Assembly: GCA_963422685.1 (NCBI GenBank) | Contig: OY730442.1 | Span: 248,001 to 312,000 of the forward strand | Source of the DNA: Spongiihabitans sp963422685 | GTDB lineage: Bacteria > Pseudomonadota > Gammaproteobacteria > Arenicellales > Poriferihabitantaceae | Direction of reading: 5' to 3' | DNA length: 64,000 nt | Position numbers and translations under genes: made by a program | In this document: positions 34,301 to 42,281 of the stretch, piece by piece | How positions within the stretch are numbered: the first letter of the stretch is position 1 | Layout of the letters: every line of letters begins with the position of its first letter | Notes under the pieces: model-generated | What the model saw: the letters and a program-made list of their open reading frames with translations, nothing else | Databases searched by the model: none | What the model was told of the DNA's origin: nothing

Positions 34301-36108
34301 TTGCTTCGCTTCATGCGTGGTCCTTCTGTTTCTCACGACTCAAAGAAGACCATCGCCGCCACATGGAGGCTTGGCAACTGTCCATGCGGCAGCTTGGTAA
34401 AGGAACAGGAAAGCACGCGCATCGCCATCGCCGTGAAGCCCAAGGGCATCTGAATAAATGTCGCGAAGCGGTTTCGGCCTGGGTAATGCCGCTTCATCGT
34501 GTTTGGGATACAGTGGATCCTGCGCCGGGTATGTTCGATGTGATTATCGTCGACGAGGCTTCACAATGCGGTTTCGAGGCACTCCCACTGTTTTATCTGG
34601 GTAAGAAGATATTGATTGTTGGCGACGACAAGCAGATCAGTCCGGAAGCAGTGGGCGTGAATCACGATGCGGTACATCGTCTAATGGAAGAGTACCTTCA
34701 CGATTTCGACTTCAAATCTACTTTCGATATAAAGAGCAGTTTATTCGATCACGGAAGACGTCTTTATGGAACCCGGCGGATTACTTTGCGCGAGCACTTC
34801 CGCTGCATGCCTGAAATAATTCGGTTCAGCAATGGTCTTTGCTATTCGGATACACCGCTGATTCCATTGAGACAGTATGGGCCGAACCGGTTGCCACCGC
34901 TGGAACATGTTTGGGTGAGTGGGGGACATCGCGAAGGTACCAACAATTGGACGATCAATCGCCCGGAAGCCAAAGCCATCGTCGTAAAGATAGCCGAGCT
35001 GTGTGACGACCGCCGATACGATGACATGTCGATTGGCGTGGTTGTTCTTCAGGGAAAAGCACAAGCTCCGTTGATCGATGCTCTATTACTTGAACGACTG
35101 GGCGCGGAGGAAATGGAGCAGCGACATTTGGTTTGCGGCGACCCCTACAGTTTTCAAGGCGACGAGCGCGACATTATATTTCTGTCGCTCGTTGCGGCCA
35201 GCAATATAAGAATCGGCCCTCTCACGAAGGCAGCCGACGAGAGACGGTTCAATGTTGCAGCCAGCCGCGCCCGCGACAGGATGATTCTTTTCCATTCTGT
35301 CACCCGCGATGAGCTCAGCACTAATTGTCTCCGGCGCAAGATTCTTGATTTCTTCGAGAAAACAAAGCCGCAACAGATTGCTAAAACTAACCAGGATGCA
35401 CTTGAACGGCGGGCGGTACAGGACAATCGGGGCGTTGTAAAAGCACCTGCGCCATTTGAAAGCTGGTTCGAAGTTGACGTTGCCCTGGAACTGCTTCGCG
35501 AGAATTTTGCTGTACAGCCGCAGTACGAAGTCGCTGGAAAACGGATTGACCTCGTGGTTGAGGGAGGACAGGCGCGGCTGGCCGTTGAGTGCGATGGTGA
35601 TTACTGGCACGGGGCTGATCGACATGAAGACGATATGCAGCGTCAGCGGCAATTGGAGCGTTGCGGATGGGTGTTCTTCAGAGTCAGGGAATCGGCGTTT
35701 TACTCAAATAAGGTTGGTACCTTGAAGAATCTTTGGGATGCGTTAGAGGAAAGAGAGATTTACCCGCAGCATATCGCCGAGGATATAAGCACATCCGATC
35801 TACAAGATAAACCGACCGAGGAAGCGCCCCTAGAAAACGAACCGGCTGGCCCCATTCATGAGCCGGCAGTCGATATCAAAGTCGAGGTTGAGGATACGGT
35901 AGTTTATGTGGATACTGAAAATCCACAGGACGAAAAGCAGGCATTAATAACTTGCGAAAAATCGAACCCGGAATGGGGTTCCATCAATATCAACACGCCA
36001 ATTGCAAAAGCGTTTATAGACGCGACAGTGGGGGCCACCGTTGAGGCAAAGTTGCCCAAAGGAACGGTCTCTCTACTCATCAAAGACATTATTAAGAAGC
36101 TTACCTAA
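31303..36108 (+). CDS. Large SF1 helicase with Vsr-like nuclease and Gre-like C-terminal domain
   Basis: An intact 1601-residue protein. Residues 380-560 hold the first helicase part, with Walker A VQGPPGTGKSHTIAN near residue 400. A long helical insert of about 500 residues follows. The second part has DVIIVDEASQCGFEALPL near 1080, VGDDKQISPEAVG near 1105, DPYSFQGDERDIIFLSL near 1280 and RRFNVAASRARDRMILF near 1313, as in UPF1/DNA2-type helicases (COG1112). Residues 1385-1485 form a Vsr-like PD-(D/E)XK nuclease (RIDLVVEGGQARLAVECDGD, YWHGADRHEDDMQRQRQL). After an acidic linker the last 45 residues resemble the GreA/GreB C-terminal domain (INTPIAKAFIDATVGATVEA). Such helicase-nucleases are typical of anti-phage islands; that role is inferred. 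Confidence 0.85.
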   Translation: MSASTMQSSNEKTVRLVDYLSQLATLRSKLIRDFKEYEKTLWVSSIPHEQECFTRAWGCDAEHEPDEWIEVRNRREPELPAIPAQCKDWVISQTKLLDKGDFPELLSKITRQIKNPDWREGSDQPKTIPHTEHMEDHPAIQRAWDQYVEGKWLPWMELHNAWEKVRGVYSSLFAIRQEQRRLGEEYELVLGLGLLTWQTPTGQRVQRHLVVADAILEFEARLGKFTVRPHTEGAKLRPELDMLDITEQPASAEEAAKDSLSKAEDDPWETGCVEGVLQALVHSINSQGDYDDSLEKKDIRASSKPVVEHAPALILRKRSAKGLTETLKRIKEQIEKGGDIPGGLADLAEVRSKNDRKQGDGPDNPNVKFDGEVFFPKPSNDEQHRIVDKICAANGVLVQGPPGTGKSHTIANLICHLLATGQRTLITAKASRALQVLKGLVPDELRPLCINLLGSGLEERKSLESSVGGILRKNGEWEEDRATRECAELQERLRKLREEKTKVDRRLRNIRESEAHTQSIAEGAYQGTAAEIGKAVSGADADYKWFLDSVPLEKTCPISTSDLRNVLETLRRFTLEKRRELDTVWSDALPSSECFADLVKNETSAIEQQETSTAGADKRFADLLASNAPSTIEAIHDALSDFRDTQKRLMAMAIPDPWMNDAKHDILGGNSSQWHALLRATRYTITSVEPHVAVADDTPINYPDACNVGVLRTDAIKLKEHMDNGGKLGCGVFRSRPVKERIYVIKSVKIGGRPCSTAEHFSTLANVLHVRIECEKAEKAWGFWKDRSDKAQETYALQLANLKSRSNALEDVLSLEEIIGKCREAIQRCPTIEAPVWADESQVERIILSCRLALALNLQAVAEKEILRVEVPVSSIAAKINAHPEMKKLLLAIRDRNVDGFAQSTNKIQDLEEERLRLCKVEEYLKKLRHTHTLPRLVDCLEATCNESYWEDRIQHIGNAWHWAQARYWIEDYIRQEDAPALDKRAKQIEDEVNGIIAKLASLHAWSFCFSRLKEDHRRHMEAWQLSMRQLGKGTGKHAHRHRREAQGHLNKCREAVSAWVMPLHRVWDTVDPAPGMFDVIIVDEASQCGFEALPLFYLGKKILIVGDDKQISPEAVGVNHDAVHRLMEEYLHDFDFKSTFDIKSSLFDHGRRLYGTRRITLREHFRCMPEIIRFSNGLCYSDTPLIPLRQYGPNRLPPLEHVWVSGGHREGTNNWTINRPEAKAIVVKIAELCDDRRYDDMSIGVVVLQGKAQAPLIDALLLERLGAEEMEQRHLVCGDPYSFQGDERDIIFLSLVAASNIRIGPLTKAADERRFNVAASRARDRMILFHSVTRDELSTNCLRRKILDFFEKTKPQQIAKTNQDALERRAVQDNRGVVKAPAPFESWFEVDVALELLRENFAVQPQYEVAGKRIDLVVEGGQARLAVECDGDYWHGADRHEDDMQRQRQLERCGWVFFRVRESAFYSNKVGTLKNLWDALEEREIYPQHIAEDISTSDLQDKPTEEAPLENEPAGPIHEPAVDIKVEVEDTVVYVDTENPQDEKQALITCEKSNPEWGSININTPIAKAFIDATVGATVEAKLPKGTVSLLIKDIIKKLT

Positions 36109-36238
36109 ATACTCCGTAATTCCTCGTTGGCTATTACAAGAAAGTTGGTGCATCGGCATGGGGGACCATATAAAGGTAAACGTGGCTGGCGCACCGGCGT
36201 GATATTCAGCACCAATATGCGTATCCGGGAAAAGGTGT

Positions 36239-36949
36239 AGTCGTGATGAAAAACCGGTGCATACGGTGGTGATGGTCAGGCCGTTTGCGTTGGGGGCGCA
36301 TGAGGTGACGTTCGCGGAGTATGACCGCTTTGCGTTGGCGACGAGGCGGGCGTTGCCGGACGACGAAGTGGGGCCGGGGTAACCGTCCGGTGGTCAACGT
36401 TACGTGGGATGATGCGACGGCGTATGCGCAGTGGCTGTCGGCGGTGACGGGGGAGTCGTACCGGTTGCCGAGCGAGGCGGAGTGGGAGTACGCGGCGCGG
36501 GCGGGGACGGAGACGGCGTACTCCTGGGGTGACGAGCTTGGCACGAACAAGGCGAACTGCGACGGCTGCGGAAGTCGGTGGGACGACGACGAGGAGACGG
36601 CGCCTGTGGGAAGCTTCGCGCCGAATGCTTGGGGCCTGCACGACATGCACGGCAATGTATGGGAGTGGACGGGGAATTGCTGGAACGAGGGCTATGCGGG
36701 GGCGCCGGCGGACGGCTCGGCCTGGACGGACGGGCACTGCGGGCGTCGCGTTGTGCGCGGCGGTTCCTATCAGGGCCTGGGTAATGTAATTGTATGGCCT
36801 GGGGGTCGCGTTGCGCGCGGCGGTTCCTGGCACACCAGTCCGAGTTTCCTCCGCACCGCGAATCACAGCAAGGGCGTCACATGGGCATCTTCATCAAGGA
36901 CGTCAGCTACAGCAGCGGTTTTCGAGTGGCGCGGATGCTTACCCCTTGA
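36239..36949 (+). pseudogene. Retroelement variable protein of the FGE/SUMF1 type, frameshifted
   Basis: Formylglycine-generating-enzyme-like sequence, broken at two places. It begins DEKPVHTVVMVRPFALGAHE, VTFAEYDRFALATRRALPDD, shifts near 36365 and continues VNVTWDDATAYAQWLSAVTG, YRLPSEAEWEYAARAGTETA, NAWGLHDMHGNVWEWTGNCW and RRVVRGGS. The C-terminal segment RGGSWHTSPSFLRTANHSKG shifts again and ends DVSYSSGFRVARMLTP with a TGA at 36947. RGGSW...LRTAN...GFRVAR followed by a basic intergenic stretch is the signature of the variable region of diversity-generating retroelement (DGR) targets. The Avd gene follows. Because of the shifts no full protein can be made. Confidence 0.75.
36745..36828 (+). 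repeat. 24-bp direct repeat, 60 bp apart, in the variable region
   Basis: The segments 36745-36768 and 36805-36828 match at 23 of 24 positions and both encode RV(V/A)RGGS. Their 60-bp offset keeps the frame. The normal protein has this motif once, at the start of the variable region, so the region carries an extra partial copy. Confidence 0.8.
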
Positions 36950-37040
36950 GTCTTCGCCTCTTTACCTCTTTTCGGGGGGTTCCAAGGAGGCTTGCCCCCT
37001 TTCTGAATTGTTTTCCAATTTCCGCATTTTGAGGGCCTTG

Positions 37041-37400
37041 ATGAACGATTCGGGCAACAAGACTTCCACGCACCGCAACAGCGGCGCCGCGCGGCCTGGC
37101 GCAGCGGTCGAAACCGGTCCGGCGCTGGAGTCGCACTACCGCTTTTTGAACTGGCTGATCCCCGCCGTGGGGTGCTTCCACGCGCAGCCAGAAATTCCTG
37201 CTGGGCGACCGCATTCAGACATCGGCCCTGGACGTTCGCGAACGATTGATTGAGGCCGCCTGCACGAGACGCCGGGGCAGCCATCTCGCCCAGGCCAACC
37301 TGGGCCTCGGGAAGCTCCGCTTCCTGTGCTGACTGGCCCGGGATCAGCACTGCCTGAGCCGCCGATGGCAAGGGTGCAGAGCAAGAGGGGCGATACCGGG
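37041..37400 (+). pseudogene. DGR accessory protein Avd, frameshifted and truncated
   Basis: The ATG at 37041 opens MNDSGNKTSTHRNSG and then HYRFLNWLIPAV, the first helix of the Avd four-helix bundle. After a frameshift near 37175 it continues FLLGDRIQTSALDVRERLIE, TRRRGSHLAQANLGLGKLRF. An in-frame TGA at 37330 stands where family members have arginine, beyond which LARDQHCLSRR still matches. Avd binds the reverse transcriptase and template RNA and is needed for mutagenic retrohoming. Its presence next to the FGE-type gene confirms a DGR. No reverse-transcriptase gene follows. Confidence 0.72.
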
Positions 37401-37934
37401 TCGAATCTCTCCTGCTATCCGGCACCAAAAAGGATATGTATAGTTGTGTGCGCCGGGTCCTGCGCTCGCTATGCCCGCTCGCTATGCCATCGGGCGCCGC
37501 AGCGCCAACGGATTGTTTTTTATGACTTCCCTCCGGGCCGGGTCTGGTGGCGCCGGCACTGGGCGGAAAGGATGGCCGCACACCTGTCAGGCGACAGCGA
37601 AAAGATACTAAAAACCATGGACGAAACAAATTACAAACTGTTGGCGGAGAAGCTCTATCCCGGGAAAAGTTATCCCGGCGCTACCGGATTGCTGTTGTTT
37701 CCCGACAAAGAACCTGTCATAAGGTGACAAACTCAAGGACATCCTCGACAGGTTGGCATACCTGAGCGCATGGCAGGCGATTGAATTGCGGTCTCCCCAG
37801 GAAAACTGCGATGAGATCAGCCGCATGTTTGCCGGCCCCCGACTCCCCGCAAGCTGAAAACGTCACCAGGGTCAAATCGCCAAAACCGCCCGCCACGGCC
37901 TGCCGGAACGCTTGCTGATGAACGTGGCATTGAT
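37401..37934 (+). other. Decayed stretch where a DGR template repeat and RT would be expected
   Basis: No reverse-transcriptase motif (such as YxDD) and no second copy of the variable region can be seen. A short frame from the ATG at 37617 reads MDETNYKLLAEKLYPGKSYP and LLLFPDKEPVI, then continues after a shift as GDKLKDILDRLAYLSAWQAI. It may be the remains of a small gene of unknown family. The stretch ends in transposase sequence. Confidence 0.5.
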
Positions 37935-37949
37935 ATGTGTCGCGAACAA

Positions 37950-38096
37950 AAAATGGCCCTGTCGCCGGCTTCCACCGCCCTGGCAGACTGGCTGGTGCTC
38001 TATAACACCGAACGACCGCACCGCCGCTGCAATCTCTGCTTCTTCATCACCCACTGTGCCATATGTTATGGGCCCATACAGGCACTGGTTTTGTCG
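37950..38096 (+). pseudogene. Integrase-type transposase, C-terminal fragment
   Basis: The translation ALADWLVLYNTERPHRR is the conserved tail of IS481-like transposases (usual pattern: WLvfYNterPH). After a one-base shift, LLLHHPLCHMLWAHTGTG resembles the very end of the same family. It completes, on the same strand, the N-terminal fragment at 30109-30480. The frame happens to run without a stop into the moxR gene, which makes a long open frame from 37935 that should not be taken as one protein. Confidence 0.65.
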
Positions 38097-38141
38097 TTGA
38101 ATTTGCACCATACTTGGCCCTGGTCAGCACAATCTGCGGCA

Positions 38142-39053
38142 ATGTCTCACCCCTATCAGCGCCACATCGACGCCCTTATCACCAATGGCAACCGCGTCCT
38201 GCTGGGCAAGGAAAGCAAAATCAGGCTGTCACTGGCCGCGCTGTTTGCCAATGGGCATTTGCTCATTAATGATTTACCCGGGGTTGGGAAAACCATGTTG
38301 GCCAACCTTGTCGCTCGCATGATCGGGCTGGATTTTCAGCGCATTCAGTTTACCAGTGACCTGCTGCCGGCCGATATCACCGGGGTTTCTGTATTCAATC
38401 AACCACATTCAACATTCGAGTTTCACCCAGGACCGATATTCGCGCATTTGATTCTGGTGGATGAAATAAACCGGGCCACACCCAAAACCCAAAGCGCCCT
38501 ACTCGAAGCCATGGAAGAAAACCAGGTATCCATAGACGGCGAAACCCGCCCGCTTCCCAGCCCATTTTTCGTCATCGCCACCCAGAATCCAGCCGAACAA
38601 GCGGGTACATTCCCGTTGCCTGAATCCCAACTTGATCGATTTTTGCTTTCCATCGAATTAGGCTATCCCGACCATCAGTCCGAGCGCAGAATGCTGCAGG
38701 AGCAGGACCCGAGAATCACCCTGAACAGTATGGCGCCAGTGATTGGTAAAGATGATTTATCCGGGATTCAGCAAGGCGTGAGTCGCGTCCATGCTGCCGG
38801 ACCATTACTTGATTATTTGCAGGGGATTGTCGAATACAGTCGAACCAGCCAACGATTCATCAACGGTTATTCTCCCCGGGCCGCCATGGGAATCCTGCGT
38901 GCGGCCAAAGCCTGGGCATTTATAGCGGGCAGAGATGCGGTGATTCCCGAGGATATTCAGGCGATCATTCCCGCCACCCTGCACCATCTACACGCCAGCG
39001 CCGGAAAGATCAGTGCATCGGCAGATATTCTGGACAACGTTGCGATTCCCTAG
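38142..39053 (+). CDS. MoxR-family AAA+ ATPase
   Basis: A 303-residue AAA+ chaperone-like ATPase of the MoxR family. It has INDLPGVGKTMLANLVARM as Walker A, LILVDEINRATPKTQSALLE as Walker B, PFFVIATQNPAEQAGTFPLP as sensor 1 and a C-terminal lid with YSPRAAMGILRAAKAWA. These ATPases act with DUF58 and transglutaminase partners, encoded directly downstream here, probably to mature or load an envelope or metal-binding protein. The start at 38142 gives MSHPYQRHIDALITNGN, a normal family N-terminus; the longer frame upstream is transposase sequence. Confidence 0.92.
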   Translation: MSHPYQRHIDALITNGNRVLLGKESKIRLSLAALFANGHLLINDLPGVGKTMLANLVARMIGLDFQRIQFTSDLLPADITGVSVFNQPHSTFEFHPGPIFAHLILVDEINRATPKTQSALLEAMEENQVSIDGETRPLPSPFFVIATQNPAEQAGTFPLPESQLDRFLLSIELGYPDHQSERRMLQEQDPRITLNSMAPVIGKDDLSGIQQGVSRVHAAGPLLDYLQGIVEYSRTSQRFINGYSPRAAMGILRAAKAWAFIAGRDAVIPEDIQAIIPATLHHLHASAGKISASADILDNVAIP

Positions 39054-40038
39054 CCTGCAAGCCCATAAACCGCGGAGACGCCAGCGACTGCTAAATGGCC
39101 GTCTGATCAATAGCCTAAGGCAATCCTTCAGCCGAACAGCACAGGTGGATGCGGCGGGGGAAATCACCATAACCCCGAAACAGATTTATATTCTGCCTAC
39201 CCGTTTCGGCACAGGCTTCGCCCTCATGATAGTCGCCATGCTGATTGGTTCGAATAACTATGGGATAAATCTCGGTTTCATGCTGACCTTTTTATTGTCC
39301 GGCATGGGGCTGTCCGCAATGATTCAGACCTGGCGAAACCTGGTGCATCTGGAGATTACACCAGGTCATGCAGAGCCGGTTTATTGCGGTGAAATGGCGG
39401 AATTTTTTGTTTATGTGCATAACCGGCGACCGGATAATCGTTCCGCCCTGCAATTAAAAGTCGGCGAAAACCCGGTTGCTTTTGATTTGGCCGGGAATCA
39501 GGGTTTGCGGGTGAGTTGCCAGATTCACACCGCCAAAAGAGGGTTGCTTTCGCCGCCGCGCTGGACGGTATGCAGCTATTTTCCCCTTGGATTGTTTTGT
39601 TCGTGGGCATACTTTAATACCATGACGAAATGCCTGGTATATCCCAAACCCGCTGCGGACAGTTCGCTTGACGCACTATTCCGGCGGCAGATTGGAGATG
39701 ACAGGAAAAATGACGATAACCTGGATTTTCAGGGGCATCGAAAATACCGGCCCGGAGACGCTCCGCACCGGATCGACTGGAAAGCGCTGGCCCGTGGTCG
39801 TGGTTGCCTGGTCAAGCATTTTGCAAAAAATGGCGATGATAATGCTGTCTGGCTGGAATGGTTTGATGTCATGGCGGATGACGTGGAGCAGAAATTGTCC
39901 ATTTTATGTCGTGCGGTGATAGAACTGTCCCGATTCGATTCTCCATTCGGGCTGTCGCTGCCGGGGACCCGTATTGCGCCTGATTGCGGCCCTGAACATA
40001 AAAAGACCTGCCTCACAGCGCTGGCGATTTTTAAATGA
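39013..40038 (+). CDS. DUF58-domain membrane protein
   Basis: About 341 residues starting at a GTG that overlaps the end of moxR by 41 bp. Two hydrophobic segments (GTGFALMIVAMLIGSNNYGI and LGFMLTFLLSGMGLSAMI) precede the DUF58 domain, marked by DDNLDFQGHRKYRPGDAPHR followed by IDWKALARGRGCLVKHF. The MoxR, DUF58 and transglutaminase trio is a widespread cassette thought to act on a protein substrate at the inner membrane. The GTG start is tentative, and a later start would shorten the N-terminus by up to 40 residues. Confidence 0.85.
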   Translation: MHRQIFWTTLRFPSLQAHKPRRRQRLLNGRLINSLRQSFSRTAQVDAAGEITITPKQIYILPTRFGTGFALMIVAMLIGSNNYGINLGFMLTFLLSGMGLSAMIQTWRNLVHLEITPGHAEPVYCGEMAEFFVYVHNRRPDNRSALQLKVGENPVAFDLAGNQGLRVSCQIHTAKRGLLSPPRWTVCSYFPLGLFCSWAYFNTMTKCLVYPKPAADSSLDALFRRQIGDDRKNDDNLDFQGHRKYRPGDAPHRIDWKALARGRGCLVKHFAKNGDDNAVWLEWFDVMADDVEQKLSILCRAVIELSRFDSPFGLSLPGTRIAPDCGPEHKKTCLTALAIFK

Positions 40039-42044
40039 AAAATCAACTGGACAATGTCAACGCCAGCACCCGGCAAGTTGTCCGGGCGGCATTATTGCTT
40101 GCCTTGATTGTGGCGCCGCACAGCCTGAATATTCACCACACCACACTGCTCGCCTTTACCTTCATCGTCGCATGGAAACTGTTCTCCCAATGGCATCGCT
40201 GGATGGCGCACCGCTGGCTGGCGGTAGTGCTGGCGATCATCGGCTTTTCAATCTCGATATGGCAGTACGGTCCACCCATTGGCCGCGACCCCGGCGTCAG
40301 TTTCCTGATAATACTGCTTGCACTGAAGATGCTGGAAAGCCGGACTCGACGGGACGTTCGCATGGTGTTACTGCTCGGTTATTTTATCGTCATAACCCAC
40401 TTCCTGTATTTCAATGGTTTGCCCATGGTCGCATTCCTGTTTGTAATGGTTTTTGCCCTGACCTGGTCGATGATCCAGTCAGGCCATGTGGCCGCCCGGC
40501 CGCACATTAAAAGTGATATCCGGCTGGCCGCAAAATTGCTGGTACAGGCCATACCCTTCGCATTACTGTTGTTTTTCCTGTTCCCGCGTTTTTCCGGCGC
40601 ACTGTGGCTGCTGCAATCCCGCTCCGACCAGGGCACTACCGGCATGAGCGAAACCCTGACTATGGGCGCTATTGCAGATCTGGTTGAATCCGATGAAATT
40701 GCTTTCACTGCCACTTTCCCGGATCAATTGGTGCCGCCCGCCTCTGCTCGATACTGGCGCGGGGCGGTGCTGTGGGATACGGATGGTAGAAAATGGATAA
40801 AAGGACCACCCACCCATGCATTTAATCAACCCGTTCGGATAAACCTGATAAACACGGGTGATTCGTACCAGCACGAAATAGCATTGCAGCCGAACGATAA
40901 AAACTGGTTATTTGCCCTGGATATCCCGGTCAGTCAACCGCCCGGCAGCATCTTGTCCCCAGAACTGTATTTATATCAAAACAGCCCCTCCCGTTCCCCG
41001 GCCAGTTATACCATCACATCCAGCAGCCAGTACCTGAACAAAACCATTAACCCGGCCCAGCGGCGGCGCGGCGTAAACCTCGCACCTGATACCCTTACCC
41101 CGAGGCTTGCTCAATTTGTTTCCACCCAGGTCGCCGCCTCAACCATAAACCAGAAATTTGATCCAATCCGCTATGCCTTGGGCATTCTCACTTATTTCAA
41201 TCAAAATCCGTTTGTCTATTCGCTGCGTCCGCCCCGTCTGCTCAGCGATTCACCCGTTGATGAGTTTATGTTTTCCACTAAAACCGGTTTTTGCGAGCAC
41301 TATGCCAGCAGTTTCGTCACACTGATGCGAGCAGCAAACATTCCGGCGCGCATCGTGCTGGGCTATCTCGGCGGAGAACACAACCCCATCGCCAGTCAAA
41401 TTGTCGTTCGCCAATCCGACGCCCATGCCTGGGCCGAATTCTGGAGCGAAGAGCGCGGCTGGATAAGAGCCGACCCCACTGCCGCCATCGCACCGGAACG
41501 AATAGAGAACCCGATCGATTACAGCCTGAGCACAGGAAGCGCCGGAGCGGTCATATTCGATTCCGGCGAGACGGCCTTCTTCGGCAAACTATTGCAGCAA
41601 ACCCGATGGTATTCTGCCTACGCAGCGCAACAATGGCAGCGATGGTTTGTTGGTTTCGACTACCGGCGCCAGCAATCCCTGCTTAAAAATATCGGGTTGG
41701 ATACATTCAATCCGCAGGCACTGGTCGCCTTGGCATTCTTGGCCGGGCTGGTGATTTTGACCGGCAGCGCATTCCTTTTTTATCGGGGTGACCAGAACCG
41801 GCAGGACCCGGCGACCCGGCTTTATGCGCGGTATTGTAAAAAACTCGAAAAACAGGGTGTGACCAGAAAGCAGGCCGAAGGCCCGGTTGATTTTTATACC
41901 CGATGCGCGGCCTTGTTCCCCCGGGAAAAAAGCAAACTTCAGACGATAACCGGGCTTTATGTTCGACTGCGATATGGCTGTGAGCAGGATATGAATGGCG
42001 TAAAGCAGCTAAAACATCAGATTCGGGCCTTGAGGCTGCCTTGA
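40035..42044 (+). CDS. TgpA-type membrane transglutaminase (DUF3488)
   Basis: A 669-residue protein whose ATG overlaps the DUF58 stop. Five or six N-terminal membrane helices (about residues 15-190) precede a periplasmic transglutaminase-like domain. The catalytic triad is intact: cysteine in KTGFCEHYASSFVTLMRAAN near residue 420, histidine in SDAHAWAEFWSEERGW near residue 462 and aspartate in RADPTAA near residue 480. A further membrane segment (LVALAFLAGLVILTGSAFLF) and a cytoplasmic DUF4129-like tail follow. Pseudomonas TgpA of this architecture is essential. It acts at the envelope with the MoxR and DUF58 partners. Confidence 0.9.
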   Translation: MKNQLDNVNASTRQVVRAALLLALIVAPHSLNIHHTTLLAFTFIVAWKLFSQWHRWMAHRWLAVVLAIIGFSISIWQYGPPIGRDPGVSFLIILLALKMLESRTRRDVRMVLLLGYFIVITHFLYFNGLPMVAFLFVMVFALTWSMIQSGHVAARPHIKSDIRLAAKLLVQAIPFALLLFFLFPRFSGALWLLQSRSDQGTTGMSETLTMGAIADLVESDEIAFTATFPDQLVPPASARYWRGAVLWDTDGRKWIKGPPTHAFNQPVRINLINTGDSYQHEIALQPNDKNWLFALDIPVSQPPGSILSPELYLYQNSPSRSPASYTITSSSQYLNKTINPAQRRRGVNLAPDTLTPRLAQFVSTQVAASTINQKFDPIRYALGILTYFNQNPFVYSLRPPRLLSDSPVDEFMFSTKTGFCEHYASSFVTLMRAANIPARIVLGYLGGEHNPIASQIVVRQSDAHAWAEFWSEERGWIRADPTAAIAPERIENPIDYSLSTGSAGAVIFDSGETAFFGKLLQQTRWYSAYAAQQWQRWFVGFDYRRQQSLLKNIGLDTFNPQALVALAFLAGLVILTGSAFLFYRGDQNRQDPATRLYARYCKKLEKQGVTRKQAEGPVDFYTRCAALFPREKSKLQTITGLYVRLRYGCEQDMNGVKQLKHQIRALRLP

Positions 42045-42281
42045 AACAGGAAAACAGCGGTCGCCAAATCAAACCGACTGGTTATTGGAAAATGCGGTGA
42101 ACCGCTGGGTCGGAGGTGTAACCGCCCCCTCGCCCGGCCAACCCAATTGACGGGTGACAGCGCCACAACGCGCCACCATACTCTCAAAATATTGATGTCC
42201 CGCTGCTCACCTGTCAAAGCACCTGGTGTTCAGATAATAGAAAAACCGCGGTATCCGCTTGATTTCAACCAGATGTCCAAA

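Noticed and set aside
37401..37934. Search for a DGR reverse transcriptase or template repeat
   Set aside because: No YxDD motif or second copy of the variable region could be found in any frame or on either strand here.
37935..38141. Apparent 69-residue N-terminal extension of MoxR
   Set aside because: Its translation is transposase C-terminal sequence and the MoxR family start is at 38142.
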